DNA of 64,000 bases from Shimazuella soli. Lineage in GTDB: Bacteria > Bacillota > Bacilli > Thermoactinomycetales > Thermoactinomycetaceae. The notes below the pieces were generated by a model that saw only the letters and a list, made by a program, of their open reading frames with translations, did no database searches and had not been told where the DNA came from. Below, piece by piece: positions 35,136 through 43,796 of the stretch. The first letter of the stretch is position 1; each line of letters starts with the position of its first letter. Both the position numbers and the translations under genes were made by a program. The stretch covers positions 558,001-622,000 of the forward strand of contig NZ_JAKWBN010000002.1 in assembly GCF_022511585.1 (NCBI RefSeq). The letters run 5' to 3'.

Positions 35136-37145
35136 ATGGACAGACGGATTGTCTTTTTGTTCCTTTCGTTTTTGATCATCTTATCCACAACTCCTAGTTA
35201 TGCAGATAATGAGGGCAAAAAAACAATTCGTATTGCGGGTGATCGTAATTTTCCACCTTATGAATATTTGAGTAAAACAGGAGTTTACTCAGGGTTTAAT
35301 GTGGATGTGATGAATGCTATTTCGATTCAAACCGGCATAAAGTTTGAGTTTGTCCCTATGCCTTGGAATCAAGCGATACAAGCATTGAATGATGGGAAAG
35401 TGGATGCGATTCAAGGAATGAAATATAGTGCAGCACGGGATAAAATTTACGATTTTTCCAAGTCATACTTTACAAGTGTACAAGCAATATTTGTTCGTAA
35501 AGACAATGTTCGTATTCGAGCGTTACAAGATTTAAAAAATACTCGAGTCGCAGTGCAAAAAGGTGATATTGCCCAAGAATTATTAAAAGAAGACCGAGGT
35601 ATAAAGTTGGTTGAAGTAAATAACCAACAAGAAGCAATTTCATTGTTATCTGCCGGAGAGGTGGACGCGTTTGTCGGCAATCAAATTACAGGACAGTATT
35701 TTGCTCAATTGATGGACAAGCAAGACAATATCAAGATCGTGGGTGAACCCTTGCATCCTGAGGCGTATGGAGTAGTGGTTTTACCAAAAAATAAACAGCT
35801 TTTGACCACAATTAATGAAGGAATCGATGCGATAAAAAAAGATGGTACTTATGATAAAATTCAACGTAAATGGTTTGGGGAAGAAATTTTGTCATGGTCT
35901 ACTTATTTAGAAAAGTGGTTGTTTTGGATTAAGATAGCTGTTTTGATTGCTGGTAGTTTGTTTATCGGAATATTGTGGTGGAATCGTCAATTAAAGCGTG
36001 AAGTAGGTAAACGGACATTAGAAATTGAAAAAATAAATAAACAATTGCAGGAAAAGATGCTTTTGTTACAAGAAAACTTATCTTTTCAACAACAGTTAGT
36101 AGATAGCGCCTATAGTTGCTTTATGACTTTGGATCAAAATGGAAACATAGCGATGTACAACCAAAAAGCACAAGAATTGTTGCAAATGGATACAGCGTTA
36201 ATTGGTCAGTCCTATCAAATGTCTCCGATTGTCCAATTTATTCCAACAAAACAAATCGAGCAAACCTTTCATCAAGTAGATGTCTACTTGCAACAAGAAG
36301 TAAAGTGGAGGCGGAACGGGGAAAAACGAATGATTTCGTACAGCCTCTTTCCCCACAAGAATCAAGCAGGGGAAAGTATTGGTGTCATTTTAAATTTTTC
36401 CGATATCACTGGTCGCAAAGAATTGGAAAGACAAATGGCTGAAAGCAATCGCTTACGAGCCTTAGGACAACTTGTGCTCGGCATTGCGCACGAGATCAGG
36501 AATCCACTTACTTCTATATTGACATATGCTCAACTATTACCAAAAAAGATGGATAACAAGGAATTTTGCCAGCTTTTTTCAGAACAGATAACGGTTGAAA
36601 TCACCCGCTTAAATGACTTAGTTGGTGACCTACTTAACTTTGCGCATCCGCGCCGGTCTACACCAACATCCTTTCGTCTTCTGGGGCTTGTTGAAAGTAT
36701 TCTCCTCTTACTCAAACAACAGTACACACAAAAAGAACTGATTGTGAGTACAGAGATTCCACCGGATTGTGAGGTGTTTGCAGATCGTCAGCAATTGCAG
36801 CAAATTCTGCTCAATATGATTATCAACGCTATACAGGCGTTGTCTGCTGGAGGTCATTTAATCATTCGGGCAAAGAGTGAAGGTTCACGAGTGCTTATTG
36901 AGATTGAAGATGATGGATGTGGGATGGAAGAAGCGGATATGGAGAAAATATTTGAGCCGTTTTATACAAAGAAAAATGATGGAGTCGGTTTAGGGTTAGC
37001 GATTTCTTATCAATTGATCAAAGAAAATAATGGAACAATCCAAGTAAAAAGCCAGCTTGATGAAGGAACTACCTTCTCTCTATTCTTTCCAAATACTTCA
37101 ACTAAAAAGGATGGTATTACACATGTATCCAGTCATGATTATTGA
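35136..37145 (+). CDS. Sensor histidine kinase with extracellular solute-binding domain
   Basis: 669 residues. Order: signal peptide (1-23, ends SYADNE); a family-3 solute-binding domain (about 28-250, IRIAGDRNFPPYEY... KIQRKWFGE), outside the cell; one transmembrane helix (about 262-284); a PAS domain (about 325-430); HisKA with His452 in GIAHEIRNPL; and a HATPase domain (NMIINAIQAL, DDGCGM, GVGLGLAI). The sensor domain belongs to the same fold as the amino-acid binding protein encoded downstream, so the kinase probably senses the transported compound. ATG at 35136 follows GGCGGAG. Its 3' end overlaps the response regulator gene by 23 bases. Confidence 0.92.
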   Translation: MDRRIVFLFLSFLIILSTTPSYADNEGKKTIRIAGDRNFPPYEYLSKTGVYSGFNVDVMNAISIQTGIKFEFVPMPWNQAIQALNDGKVDAIQGMKYSAARDKIYDFSKSYFTSVQAIFVRKDNVRIRALQDLKNTRVAVQKGDIAQELLKEDRGIKLVEVNNQQEAISLLSAGEVDAFVGNQITGQYFAQLMDKQDNIKIVGEPLHPEAYGVVVLPKNKQLLTTINEGIDAIKKDGTYDKIQRKWFGEEILSWSTYLEKWLFWIKIAVLIAGSLFIGILWWNRQLKREVGKRTLEIEKINKQLQEKMLLLQENLSFQQQLVDSAYSCFMTLDQNGNIAMYNQKAQELLQMDTALIGQSYQMSPIVQFIPTKQIEQTFHQVDVYLQQEVKWRRNGEKRMISYSLFPHKNQAGESIGVILNFSDITGRKELERQMAESNRLRALGQLVLGIAHEIRNPLTSILTYAQLLPKKMDNKEFCQLFSEQITVEITRLNDLVGDLLNFAHPRRSTPTSFRLLGLVESILLLLKQQYTQKELIVSTEIPPDCEVFADRQQLQQILLNMIINAIQALSAGGHLIIRAKSEGSRVLIEIEDDGCGMEEADMEKIFEPFYTKKNDGVGLGLAISYQLIKENNGTIQVKSQLDEGTTFSLFFPNTSTKKDGITHVSSHDY

Positions 37146-38475
37146 TGATGAAGCAGCAATTTGCCAATCCTTAAAATTTGCCTTAGAAGACCGGTATCAT
37201 GTTTATACATTTACTGATCCTGAACAAGCGCTGCCTTTGTTTAAAAAAATGGATATATCGATTGTGCTGTTGGATTTAAAAATGGGTCAACATAATGGAT
37301 TGGATATTTTGCAAGCTATCAAGCGTATTTCCCCGAATACTATTGTCATCATGATCACTGCGTATGGCAGTATTCCATCTTCTGTAGAAGCGATGCATAA
37401 AGGGGCTTTCTCTTATGTGACCAAACCGATCCATCTCGATGAACTCATGGTGCTGCTGGATCGAGCAGAAGAATATTTCCATCTAACTTCCAAAGTACAG
37501 TGGCTCAGCGAAGCTCTGGAAAAAGCACATAATGAGCACGGTTTTATTGGGAAAAGCCCTAAAATGCAAGAAGTATTTCGGATGATGGATAAAATTCGCG
37601 ATGTTGATTCCAATGTCTTAATTACTGGTGAAAGTGGAACAGGAAAAGAATTAGTTGCGAAAATCATTCATTACCAAAGCAGACGCAACCAAAAAAGGTT
37701 TCAAACGATCAATTGTGCTGCGATTCCAGAGAACTTGTTGGAATCTGAATTATTTGGTCATGAGAAAGGATCTTTTACTGGTGCTTTTGAGAAAAAGCAA
37801 GGTCTGCTTGCTGTCGCAGATAAAGGAACCGTATTTTTGGATGAGATTGGGGAAATGGAACTGACTTTGCAAGGAAAGTTACTTCGAGTCATTCAAGAGA
37901 GAAAAATAACACCAGTTGGGGGAACAAAAGAAAAAGCAGTTGATTTTCGTTTAATTGCAGCGACAAATCGTGATTTGCTAAAAGATGTGCAAGAAAAACA
38001 ATTTCGCCAAGACTTGTTTTATCGTCTCAATGTGATTCCTATCCATCTGCCTGCACTCAGGGAACGAAAGGAAGATATTCCACTGCTGGTAGAGTTTTTC
38101 CTCAATAAATTGAGTCATCGAATGGGAAAACCAGTAGAAGGTATCTCTCAAGAAGCATTACAAGTTTTGCTTGATTATTCTTATCCGGGAAATGTACGCG
38201 AACTGCAAAACATCATGGAAAGAGCCATCGCCTTGACTTATTCGTCTGTTATTCAAGTATCTGATCTCCCTGAAGAAATGACGAAAGAGCAGCAAGTTTT
38301 TTCCGATCATACCCTGATTCCTATTTATATAGGAGAGAAAATGGAGCAGGTTGAAAGGAAAGTCATTCAATATAATCTCTCTGCGATGAATGGAAATAGG
38401 CGAAAGACAGCACAGTTGATCGGAATAAGTGAACGTAATCTCCGGGATAAACTGAAAAAATATGCAACGGAATAA
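37123..38475 (+). CDS. NtrC-family sigma-54-dependent response regulator
   Basis: 450 residues: receiver domain with phosphoacceptor Asp51 (VLLDLKMG), AAA+ domain with Walker A GESGTGKE (169-176) and GSFTGA (216-221), and a C-terminal Fis-type helix-turn-helix (NRRKTAQLIGISERNLRDKL). The AAA+ landmarks fall at the same residue numbers as in enterobacterial NtrC. It activates sigma-54 polymerase from distant enhancers. The ATG at 37123 matches the family N-terminus (MYPVMIIDDEA). The frame is open upstream to 37057, inside the kinase gene. Its partner is the kinase gene it overlaps. Confidence 0.93.
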   Translation: MYPVMIIDDEAAICQSLKFALEDRYHVYTFTDPEQALPLFKKMDISIVLLDLKMGQHNGLDILQAIKRISPNTIVIMITAYGSIPSSVEAMHKGAFSYVTKPIHLDELMVLLDRAEEYFHLTSKVQWLSEALEKAHNEHGFIGKSPKMQEVFRMMDKIRDVDSNVLITGESGTGKELVAKIIHYQSRRNQKRFQTINCAAIPENLLESELFGHEKGSFTGAFEKKQGLLAVADKGTVFLDEIGEMELTLQGKLLRVIQERKITPVGGTKEKAVDFRLIAATNRDLLKDVQEKQFRQDLFYRLNVIPIHLPALRERKEDIPLLVEFFLNKLSHRMGKPVEGISQEALQVLLDYSYPGNVRELQNIMERAIALTYSSVIQVSDLPEEMTKEQQVFSDHTLIPIYIGEKMEQVERKVIQYNLSAMNGNRRKTAQLIGISERNLRDKLKKYATE

Positions 38476-38503
38476 GCAAAATCAGATAGGCAAAAACCGC
38501 CGG

Positions 38504-38526
38504 GCGGCAAAATCTGCCGCTTTTTT
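38504..38526 (+). terminator. Terminator after response regulator gene
   Basis: GCGGCA (38504-38509) pairs with TGCCGC (38515-38520), then TTTTTT. Confidence 0.85.
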
Positions 38527-38527
38527 G

Positions 38528-38560
38528 GTAGATAAGAAAGTATAGTTTTGTCTTATCTAC
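38528..38560. promoter_or_regulatory. Candidate enhancer (UAS) for the NtrC-type activator
   Basis: Perfect 10-bp inverted repeat GTAGATAAGA (38528-38537) and TCTTATCTAC (38551-38560) with a 13-bp spacer. It lies about 145-170 bases upstream of the -24/-12 promoter, the distance usual for NtrC-family sites. A role as an RNA hairpin is also possible. Confidence 0.5.
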
Positions 38561-38687
38561 AAAGCGAGACTTGTGTCCTAGTCTGAGGTGCATAAGTGCA
38601 ACTAAGCCCCTGTCTGCCTTGAAAGGCAAGACACATCGGCAAGTTTTCTTTCATAGTCAAAACCCTTTTGATAAGGGTTTTTTCTTT
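38561..38687 (+). ncRNA. Possible structured RNA with own terminator
   Basis: Helices can be drawn: GTGTC (near 38572) with GACAC (near 38628); TAGT/ACTA with inner TGCA/TGCA; and GTCTGCCT with AGGCAAGAC. These resemble a three-way junction followed by the terminator AACCCTT/AAGGGTT-TTTT at 38661-38683. I cannot match it to a known riboswitch or T-box, and no clear promoter is visible. Confidence 0.3.
38661..38687 (+). terminator. Terminator just upstream of the sigma-54 promoter
   Basis: AACCCTT (38661-38667) pairs with AAGGGTT (38673-38679), then TTTTCTTTT. It would insulate the transporter operon from upstream transcription. Confidence 0.7.
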
Positions 38688-38703
38688 TGGCACACTTTCT
38701 GCT
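38688..38703 (+). promoter_or_regulatory. Sigma-54 (-24/-12) promoter
   Basis: TGGCAC-ACTTT-CTGCT matches the consensus TGGCAC-N5-TTGCW at all but one position, with exactly 10 bases between the GG and GC. It sits 38 bases before the ABC transporter operon and downstream of an NtrC-type activator gene. Confidence 0.8.
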
Positions 38704-38740
38704 TCTTTTATATAGGGACAAACTTTAGGAGGGAAAAGAG

Positions 38741-39514
38741 ATGAAATCTTTTCGTAAAACGTTATTTGCTGTGATTGCGTTTGCACTTGTTTTTGCGTTA
38801 GCAGGTTGTGGTTCTAGTCAAACAACATTGGAAAAAGTGAAACAAAATAAAGTCCTTATTGTCGGAACCGACCCAACGTTTCCACCATTTGAATTTAAAA
38901 ACGATAAAAAAGAATATGATGGCTTTGATATCGATTTGATTCATGCTATTGCCAAAGAGATGGGGATTCCAAAAGTTCAGTTTGTTGATACCGAGTTTAA
39001 AGGCCTTATTCCTGGACTACAAGCGAAAAAATTTGATGCCATTATGTCTGGCATATATAAGACGGATGAACGTGCAAAAGTGATCGGCTTCTCGGATACT
39101 TACTATCCAGGTGGACTAGCCATTATGGTCAAAGAAAATAACAACAAGATAAAAAGCATCGAAGATCTCAAAGGAAAAGAAGTTTCTGTGCAGATTGGTA
39201 CAAAATCAGTGAAATTCCTTAATGAGAACTATCCACAAGTAAAAACAAAAGAAGTAGAGAAAAACTCTGATATGTTTTTGGAACTCGAAAGTAACCGTGT
39301 AGAAGCGGTAGTCACAGGTCAGCCAGCAGCAAAAGCATATGCCAAAGAAAAAGGCGGAGTAAAAGTACTCGATCACTTGCTAACGCATGAAGAGTATGCC
39401 ATTGGTACCCGAAAAGAAGATGGAGACTTAAACAAAGAATTTAATGCTGCTCTAAAGCGTCTAAAAGATAACGGTGAGTACGCAAAAATCGTGAAAAAAT
39501 GGTTCGGAGAATAA
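38741..39514 (+). CDS. Polar amino-acid ABC transporter substrate-binding lipoprotein
   Basis: 257 residues with a lipoprotein signal (FALAGCGSS, Cys near residue 23) and a family-3 solute-binding domain (VGTDPTFPPFEFKNDKKEYDGFDIDL, GLQAKKFDAIMSGIYKTDERAK). It would deliver an amino acid to the permease-ATPase that follows. ATG at 38741 follows AGGAGGG. The downstream formimidoylglutamase gene suggests histidine or formimidoylglutamate as ligand (inference). Expression is probably from the sigma-54 promoter. Confidence 0.9.
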   Translation: MKSFRKTLFAVIAFALVFALAGCGSSQTTLEKVKQNKVLIVGTDPTFPPFEFKNDKKEYDGFDIDLIHAIAKEMGIPKVQFVDTEFKGLIPGLQAKKFDAIMSGIYKTDERAKVIGFSDTYYPGGLAIMVKENNNKIKSIEDLKGKEVSVQIGTKSVKFLNENYPQVKTKEVEKNSDMFLELESNRVEAVVTGQPAAKAYAKEKGGVKVLDHLLTHEEYAIGTRKEDGDLNKEFNAALKRLKDNGEYAKIVKKWFGE

Positions 39515-39544
39515 ACAGACAGAGAGGTCAAACTCTCTGTCTGT
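39515..39544 (+). promoter_or_regulatory. Intercistronic hairpin behind binding-protein gene
   Basis: ACAGACAGAGAG (39515-39526) pairs perfectly with CTCTCTGTCTGT (39533-39544), with no T-tract. It has the same position relative to its operon as the hairpin at 6866-6890, and probably favours high expression of the binding protein. Confidence 0.55.
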
Positions 39545-39563
39545 ATGAAAGGAAGGACAAAAG

Positions 39564-40238
39564 ATGACATTAGATTTTGGGGTTTTGATGCAAGATGGGA
39601 ATTTACCTCTCTTGCTCCAAGGTTTATGGGTTACGATCCGTATGACATTTTTAGCACTCATCCTCAGTTGTTTTATTGGTCTTGTTGTTGGACTTGGAGG
39701 CATGTCCAAAGGGAAAATCATTTCCAGTTTGAGTGCCGTGTATTTAGCTTGGTTTCGGGGAACTCCGCTATTAGTACAATTGATGTTGCTATACTATGGT
39801 CTGGCAATTAGTTTGAACATCGATTTCTCTGCTTCTGTAGCAGGAGTATTAGGGCTAGGTATGTATAGTGGAGCTTATGTTTCTGAAATTGTACGCGGAG
39901 CGATTCAGTCGATTGATCGAGGACAGATGGAAGCAGGCCGTTCCCTTGGTCTGAGTCATTGGCAAACGATGTTTAAAGTCATTCTTCCACAAGCAGTTCG
40001 TCGGATGTTACCACCACTTGCAAATGAATTTATTGCATTGACTAAAAATTCATCGCTTCTTTCCGCTATTACCGTTGCGGAGCTGATGAGGGCAGCGAAC
40101 ACGATCGTTGCAGATAATTATCGATACTTTGAAATTTACTTGACGATTGCTATCTTTTATTTTGTTGTGAACTTTATCATTTCAACCTTGATACGTATAC
40201 TCGAACGAAAATTAAATGTGGAGGGAGCCCGCTCATGA
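39564..40238 (+). CDS. Amino-acid ABC transporter permease
   Basis: HisM/ArtQ-type permease of 224 residues with about five membrane helices ([37 protein letters not shown]) and the EAA loop ([30 protein letters not shown]). ATG at 39564 has AAGGAAGG upstream. It overlaps the ATPase gene by 4 bases. Confidence 0.92.
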   Translation: MTLDFGVLMQDGNLPLLLQGLWVTIRMTFLALILSCFIGLVVGLGGMSKGKIISSLSAVYLAWFRGTPLLVQLMLLYYGLAISLNIDFSASVAGVLGLGMYSGAYVSEIVRGAIQSIDRGQMEAGRSLGLSHWQTMFKVILPQAVRRMLPPLANEFIALTKNSSLLSAITVAELMRAANTIVADNYRYFEIYLTIAIFYFVVNFIISTLIRILERKLNVEGARS

Positions 40239-40996
40239 TTGAAATTAGACACCTCGATAAATATTATGGCTCTCATCATGTGCTCAAAGATATCAACTTG
40301 AAGATTGAAAAAGGAGAAGTAGTTGTCATCATCGGTCCTAGTGGTTCAGGAAAAAGTACCTTACTTCGGTGTATGAATTATTTGGAACCAATTCAGAGCG
40401 GACAGATTCGGATAGAAGATCAACCAATTGGGATGATCGAACACAAGGGAAGACAGCAGGAAATGCCGCAAAAAGCACTCAATAAAATGAGGGAAAAAGT
40501 GGGCATGGTATTTCAAAACTTTAATCTTTTTCCTCATCTGTCTGTACGTGACAACATTACCCTTTCGCCATTGACACTTGGGAAAATGGATAAGAAAGAA
40601 GCAAAGGAGACAGCACTTTCATTATTGGCAAAAGTAGGACTAGCAGATCGAGCTGCAGCTTTTCCGGATCAACTTTCTGGGGGACAAAAACAACGGGTTG
40701 CGATAGCTCGTGCCTTAGCAATGAAGCCGCATGTCATGTTGTTCGATGAACCGACATCAGCACTCGATCCAGAGCTTATCGGTGAAGTGCTTGATGCGAT
40801 GAAAGAACTAGCTAAAGAAGGAATGACCATGGTCGTAGTTACTCATGAGATGGGCTTTGCAAGAGAAATGGCTGATCGTGTTGTCGTAATGGATCAAGGT
40901 CAAATTATTGAAATAGGCTCACCGGATGTCATTTTTAAAAATCCAGCTCAAGAACGCACGAAAGTATTCTTGCACAAAGTATTAACTCATTCTTAA
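40235..40996 (+). CDS. Amino-acid ABC transporter ATPase
   Basis: 253 residues: Walker [10 protein letters not shown], signature LSGGQKQR, Walker [14 protein letters not shown]-loop VVTHEM. Of the GlnQ/HisP class that energises polar amino-acid uptake. It starts at an ATGA overlap with the permease gene; the formimidoylglutamase gene follows after 16 bases. Confidence 0.94.
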   Translation: MIEIRHLDKYYGSHHVLKDINLKIEKGEVVVIIGPSGSGKSTLLRCMNYLEPIQSGQIRIEDQPIGMIEHKGRQQEMPQKALNKMREKVGMVFQNFNLFPHLSVRDNITLSPLTLGKMDKKEAKETALSLLAKVGLADRAAAFPDQLSGGQKQRVAIARALAMKPHVMLFDEPTSALDPELIGEVLDAMKELAKEGMTMVVVTHEMGFAREMADRVVVMDQGQIIEIGSPDVIFKNPAQERTKVFLHKVLTHS

Positions 40997-41012
40997 GCAA
41001 AGGAAGATCCTT

Positions 41013-41975
41013 ATGAAGCCAGCGAAACATTTGAATCCTCCAGCTCTGCAATATGCGGGAGGGAAAGGTGATCCCTATGTTACCACCATTGCCGAGTGGA
41101 TCGAAAAACCACAAGCTGACATGTCCTATGATCTATGTGTGTTAGGTGTACCGCTTTCCAAAAGCTCCATCTCTTTTTCAGGAGCTCATCTTCATCCTGC
41201 GACGTTTCGAAAACTTTGGTCGAACTTTACGACTTATCATTGGGATTTAGATCTTGATTTTACTCAGCTTCGGGCTGTCGACTTTGGGGATATCGCAATG
41301 CATGTGACTGATATTGCTACCTGTCATCAAAATATTCAAGAGACGATGCAAGAGGTAACTACGACCTATCCCGAGATTTTCCCTATCACGGTTGGTGGCG
41401 ATCACTCGATCACAGCACCGCTCATCAAAGGCAGAAAAGCAGCGAATGGAAAGCGCATTGGTATTATTCAATTTGACGCTCATCTCGATGTACGCGATAT
41501 GAGTTACGGAGGCCCATCCAATGGTACACCAATTCGGAATTTAGTGGAATCCAAAACAGTAAAAGGCGAAGATATTGTGACAATTGGGATTCGAAACTTT
41601 GTCAATTCCCGCCTTTATCGAGATTACACAGAAGAGAAGGGAATCCATGTCATCTCATCCAAACAAGTTCATATGAGAGGGATAGAAAGCGTCATCAAAG
41701 AAGCAATGGAGCGCTTAGAGGCATGTGAAGAAGTATATGTCACCTTTGATATCGATGCCTTGGATCAATCTTTTGTTCCAGGTGTTCCTGCGATTGGACC
41801 ACAAGGATTGACTACTGATCAACTATTTTCAAGTGCATCTACATTAGGAGCATGGTCAAAAGTAACCGCAATGGATATGGTTTGTGTTGACCCCTCTGTT
41901 GACTTACGTGACATAACAAGTCGTGTTTCCCTCCATTTATTTCTGCATTTTGTCTCCGGGCTATGCCAACAATAG
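41013..41975 (+). CDS. hutG: Formimidoylglutamase-like ureohydrolase
   Basis: Arginase-superfamily enzyme, 320 residues, best matched by HutG, which hydrolyses N-formimidoyl-glutamate to glutamate plus formamide at the end of histidine degradation. Mn ligands are in GGDHS, DAHLD and DIDALD. HutG-like signatures are LGVPLSKSSISFSGA, GTPIRNLVE, FVPGVPAIGPQGLTTDQL and DPSVDLRDITSR. A related ureohydrolase acting on another guanidino compound is possible. ATG at 41013 follows AAGGAAG. No other hut gene is in the window, so the transporter may bring in formimidoylglutamate or histidine from outside. Confidence 0.8.
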   Translation: MKPAKHLNPPALQYAGGKGDPYVTTIAEWIEKPQADMSYDLCVLGVPLSKSSISFSGAHLHPATFRKLWSNFTTYHWDLDLDFTQLRAVDFGDIAMHVTDIATCHQNIQETMQEVTTTYPEIFPITVGGDHSITAPLIKGRKAANGKRIGIIQFDAHLDVRDMSYGGPSNGTPIRNLVESKTVKGEDIVTIGIRNFVNSRLYRDYTEEKGIHVISSKQVHMRGIESVIKEAMERLEACEEVYVTFDIDALDQSFVPGVPAIGPQGLTTDQLFSSASTLGAWSKVTAMDMVCVDPSVDLRDITSRVSLHLFLHFVSGLCQQ

Positions 41976-42052
41976 TACACTACAGACACAATGATTTTGT
42001 AAAAAGAGATACTTATCTGGATTTAGGATATATGCCATACAAATTTATAAAT

Positions 42053-42085
42053 AAAAGGCAAAACCTTAACAGAGTTTTGCCTTTT
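42053..42085 (+). terminator. Terminator of the transporter-hutG operon
   Basis: AAAAGGCAAAAC (42053-42064) pairs with GTTTTGCCTTTT (42074-42085). The rest of the 314-base gap (41976-42289) is AT-rich and shows nothing else. Confidence 0.85.
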
Positions 42086-42289
42086 CTGTATCAATTATCT
42101 CTATCCTAGATGATCTAATAATTTAAATCTCTTTTACTGAATTTGTATAATATGACAAATCAATTACAAATTAAATAAATTAATGTATAAAATCATAATT
42201 GTAACAATTTGATCATTGAATTTCATTTATTATGTGTTGTTAAATAAGGAAGTCGTTTCAAACCTCCGAAATACATAGAAAAGAGGGGT

Positions 42290-43003
42290 ATGGATTTTTA
42301 TCCTAAAGCGGCTACTCCAGCAGAGGCTGAGGAGTTGATCAGTCTTTTGCCGAAGCTTGAGCAAGCTGCAACGACAAACCATACACTTCCAATTCAGCAT
42401 TGGAAGTTTGTAAAGGTCATGGTACAACGGTTGTTGTTCTTGACCGATGCGGAGTTGCGTGAAGTTCTCGACTACTCAAGTCTAGCCGACTTCTACAACA
42501 TCGGCCTTCTGGGGGTCACTGGTGATCTCCGTGACCTCCAGTTGCGACTCAACATCTACCCGGATTTTCCAGGTGATGTGGAATTTCACACACACCGAAC
42601 ACGCGTGTCCAGTCTTGTCTTGGCAGGTGCGCTGACGAACAGTATGTTCGACAGTAACACTATAAACCAAGATGTAGCGGGCGATTATCGCATCGTCAAG
42701 CCGACACGTACGTCTGGTAAGAGCAAACTCTTTGAAACCGGGTTTACCGGATTCAAGCCAGAGGTAACTACTCTCACTCACAGGTGTGGAGTAGCCTACA
42801 GTATCCCTGTGGAGCACTTTCACAGTGTGACTACCACACCGAACACGGTGACACTTTGTTTGTTCCGTAAGGATCTGACAGGGTTCCGCGACTCGCTTAT
42901 TCTCAAGAAGCGTGGCGCAACCTTGACGGAAAGCCAACCGCGGCCTCTCAGCCCCAACGTACTGGAGCTCGTCCGTGGTTCTCTCAACTCAGTACTACAC
43001 TGA
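42290..43003 (+). CDS. Cupin-like protein, GC-rich acquired gene
   Basis: 237 residues, unrecognised family. An HTHRTRVSSLVLAGAL segment (His-x-His opening a strand-rich region) and a later YSIPVEHFHSVTT segment have the spacing of the two metal-binding motifs of a cupin barrel, reminiscent of cysteine-dioxygenase-like proteins. A helical N-terminus (AEELISLLPKLEQ) precedes. Codon use becomes GC-rich after about 42430, unlike the flanks. The ribosome site is poor: GAGGGG ends one base before ATG 42290. It is followed after 10 bases by a second GC-rich gene, and the two form a unit. Confidence 0.6.
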   Translation: MDFYPKAATPAEAEELISLLPKLEQAATTNHTLPIQHWKFVKVMVQRLLFLTDAELREVLDYSSLADFYNIGLLGVTGDLRDLQLRLNIYPDFPGDVEFHTHRTRVSSLVLAGALTNSMFDSNTINQDVAGDYRIVKPTRTSGKSKLFETGFTGFKPEVTTLTHRCGVAYSIPVEHFHSVTTTPNTVTLCLFRKDLTGFRDSLILKKRGATLTESQPRPLSPNVLELVRGSLNSVLH

Positions 43004-43013
43004 AAGGAAGAAC

Positions 43014-43796
43014 ATGAAGCGTTTCACTCTCATGGAAATGTTCCCGGCGTTCGATAGCCCTGAAGAGCTGGACTATCGACAGATCGCTCTTCTTGAGCTT
43101 TGCGCTCAAATCGGAATCCCGTTCCCTGCCGAGCGCAACAAGGAGTACGGCAACTGGTGGCACAGCCTCCACGAAATCGGCCACTGGGCAGTAAAGCCTG
43201 ACTGGTACATCCAGTACGCGGAGTACCTAATCGACGAATTGGCCACGACATGGGGATCTTTGGAGATTCCTGCCGGTAGTGTAAAGGGGATCGACCGTGA
43301 TATCGTCCTGCCCAAGATTGGACGATACGTGGGAGGAAACGATGTCATCCCGGAGATCGGTCTTTACATCGATCCCACGCCAGGAGAACATGAAACCCGA
43401 GTGTGGTCGCTCCAGTTCATCCAAAAGATGGGATGGAACCACCCGTTCGACGACAACACCGAGTGCGTTGCAACAGGAAATCATTTCTTCCACAAGCCCG
43501 CATCGGCGCGGGTATGGGCAACACCACTCATCAACAACCTGAAAATCCGGAAGAAGATGGATCGTTGGGGACTGGATGTGGAAAAGAGTAGATTCCGTGC
43601 GGTGGATGGATTCTCCCTGCCTCACCTCACACCTGTAAGTCATCAGGAGATGGTGGACAACATGGATGCCATCTACCAGTACTTTGAAGTCGATTCTTTG
43701 ACTGCCGAAGAGCGAGCCTACTGGCTGAGCTTCCTCCAGAGGCGATGGCCAGACAGCAACCTCAACGAGCGGGCGAAGCATCTGCTCCAAGCGTAA
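43014..43796 (+). CDS. Unrecognised HExxH-containing protein, GC-rich acquired gene
   Basis: 260 residues. WWHSLHEIGHWAVKP contains an HExxH motif, and a Glu follows some 75 residues later in PGEHETRVWSLQFIQKMGW. An HExxH plus distal Glu can be a zinc protease or an iron site like that of EF-P hydroxylase (EpmC), whose HEIAHW motif looks similar; this parallel is only suggestive. ATG at 43014 follows AAAGGAAG. The gene is GC-rich and partnered with the cupin-like gene. Long minus-strand frames here are shadows. Confidence 0.6.
   Translation: MKRFTLMEMFPAFDSPEELDYRQIALLELCAQIGIPFPAERNKEYGNWWHSLHEIGHWAVKPDWYIQYAEYLIDELATTWGSLEIPAGSVKGIDRDIVLPKIGRYVGGNDVIPEIGLYIDPTPGEHETRVWSLQFIQKMGWNHPFDDNTECVATGNHFFHKPASARVWATPLINNLKIRKKMDRWGLDVEKSRFRAVDGFSLPHLTPVSHQEMVDNMDAIYQYFEVDSLTAEERAYWLSFLQRRWPDSNLNERAKHLLQA

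Noticed and set aside
38561-38687. Lysine riboswitch, suggested by a GAGGTGC segment
   Set aside because: The remaining conserved segments of the lysine aptamer are missing and the element is too short.
42482-43790. Several long minus-strand frames opposite the GC-rich gene pair
   Set aside because: High GC removes stop codons on the opposite strand; the plus-strand genes have ribosome sites and sensible composition.
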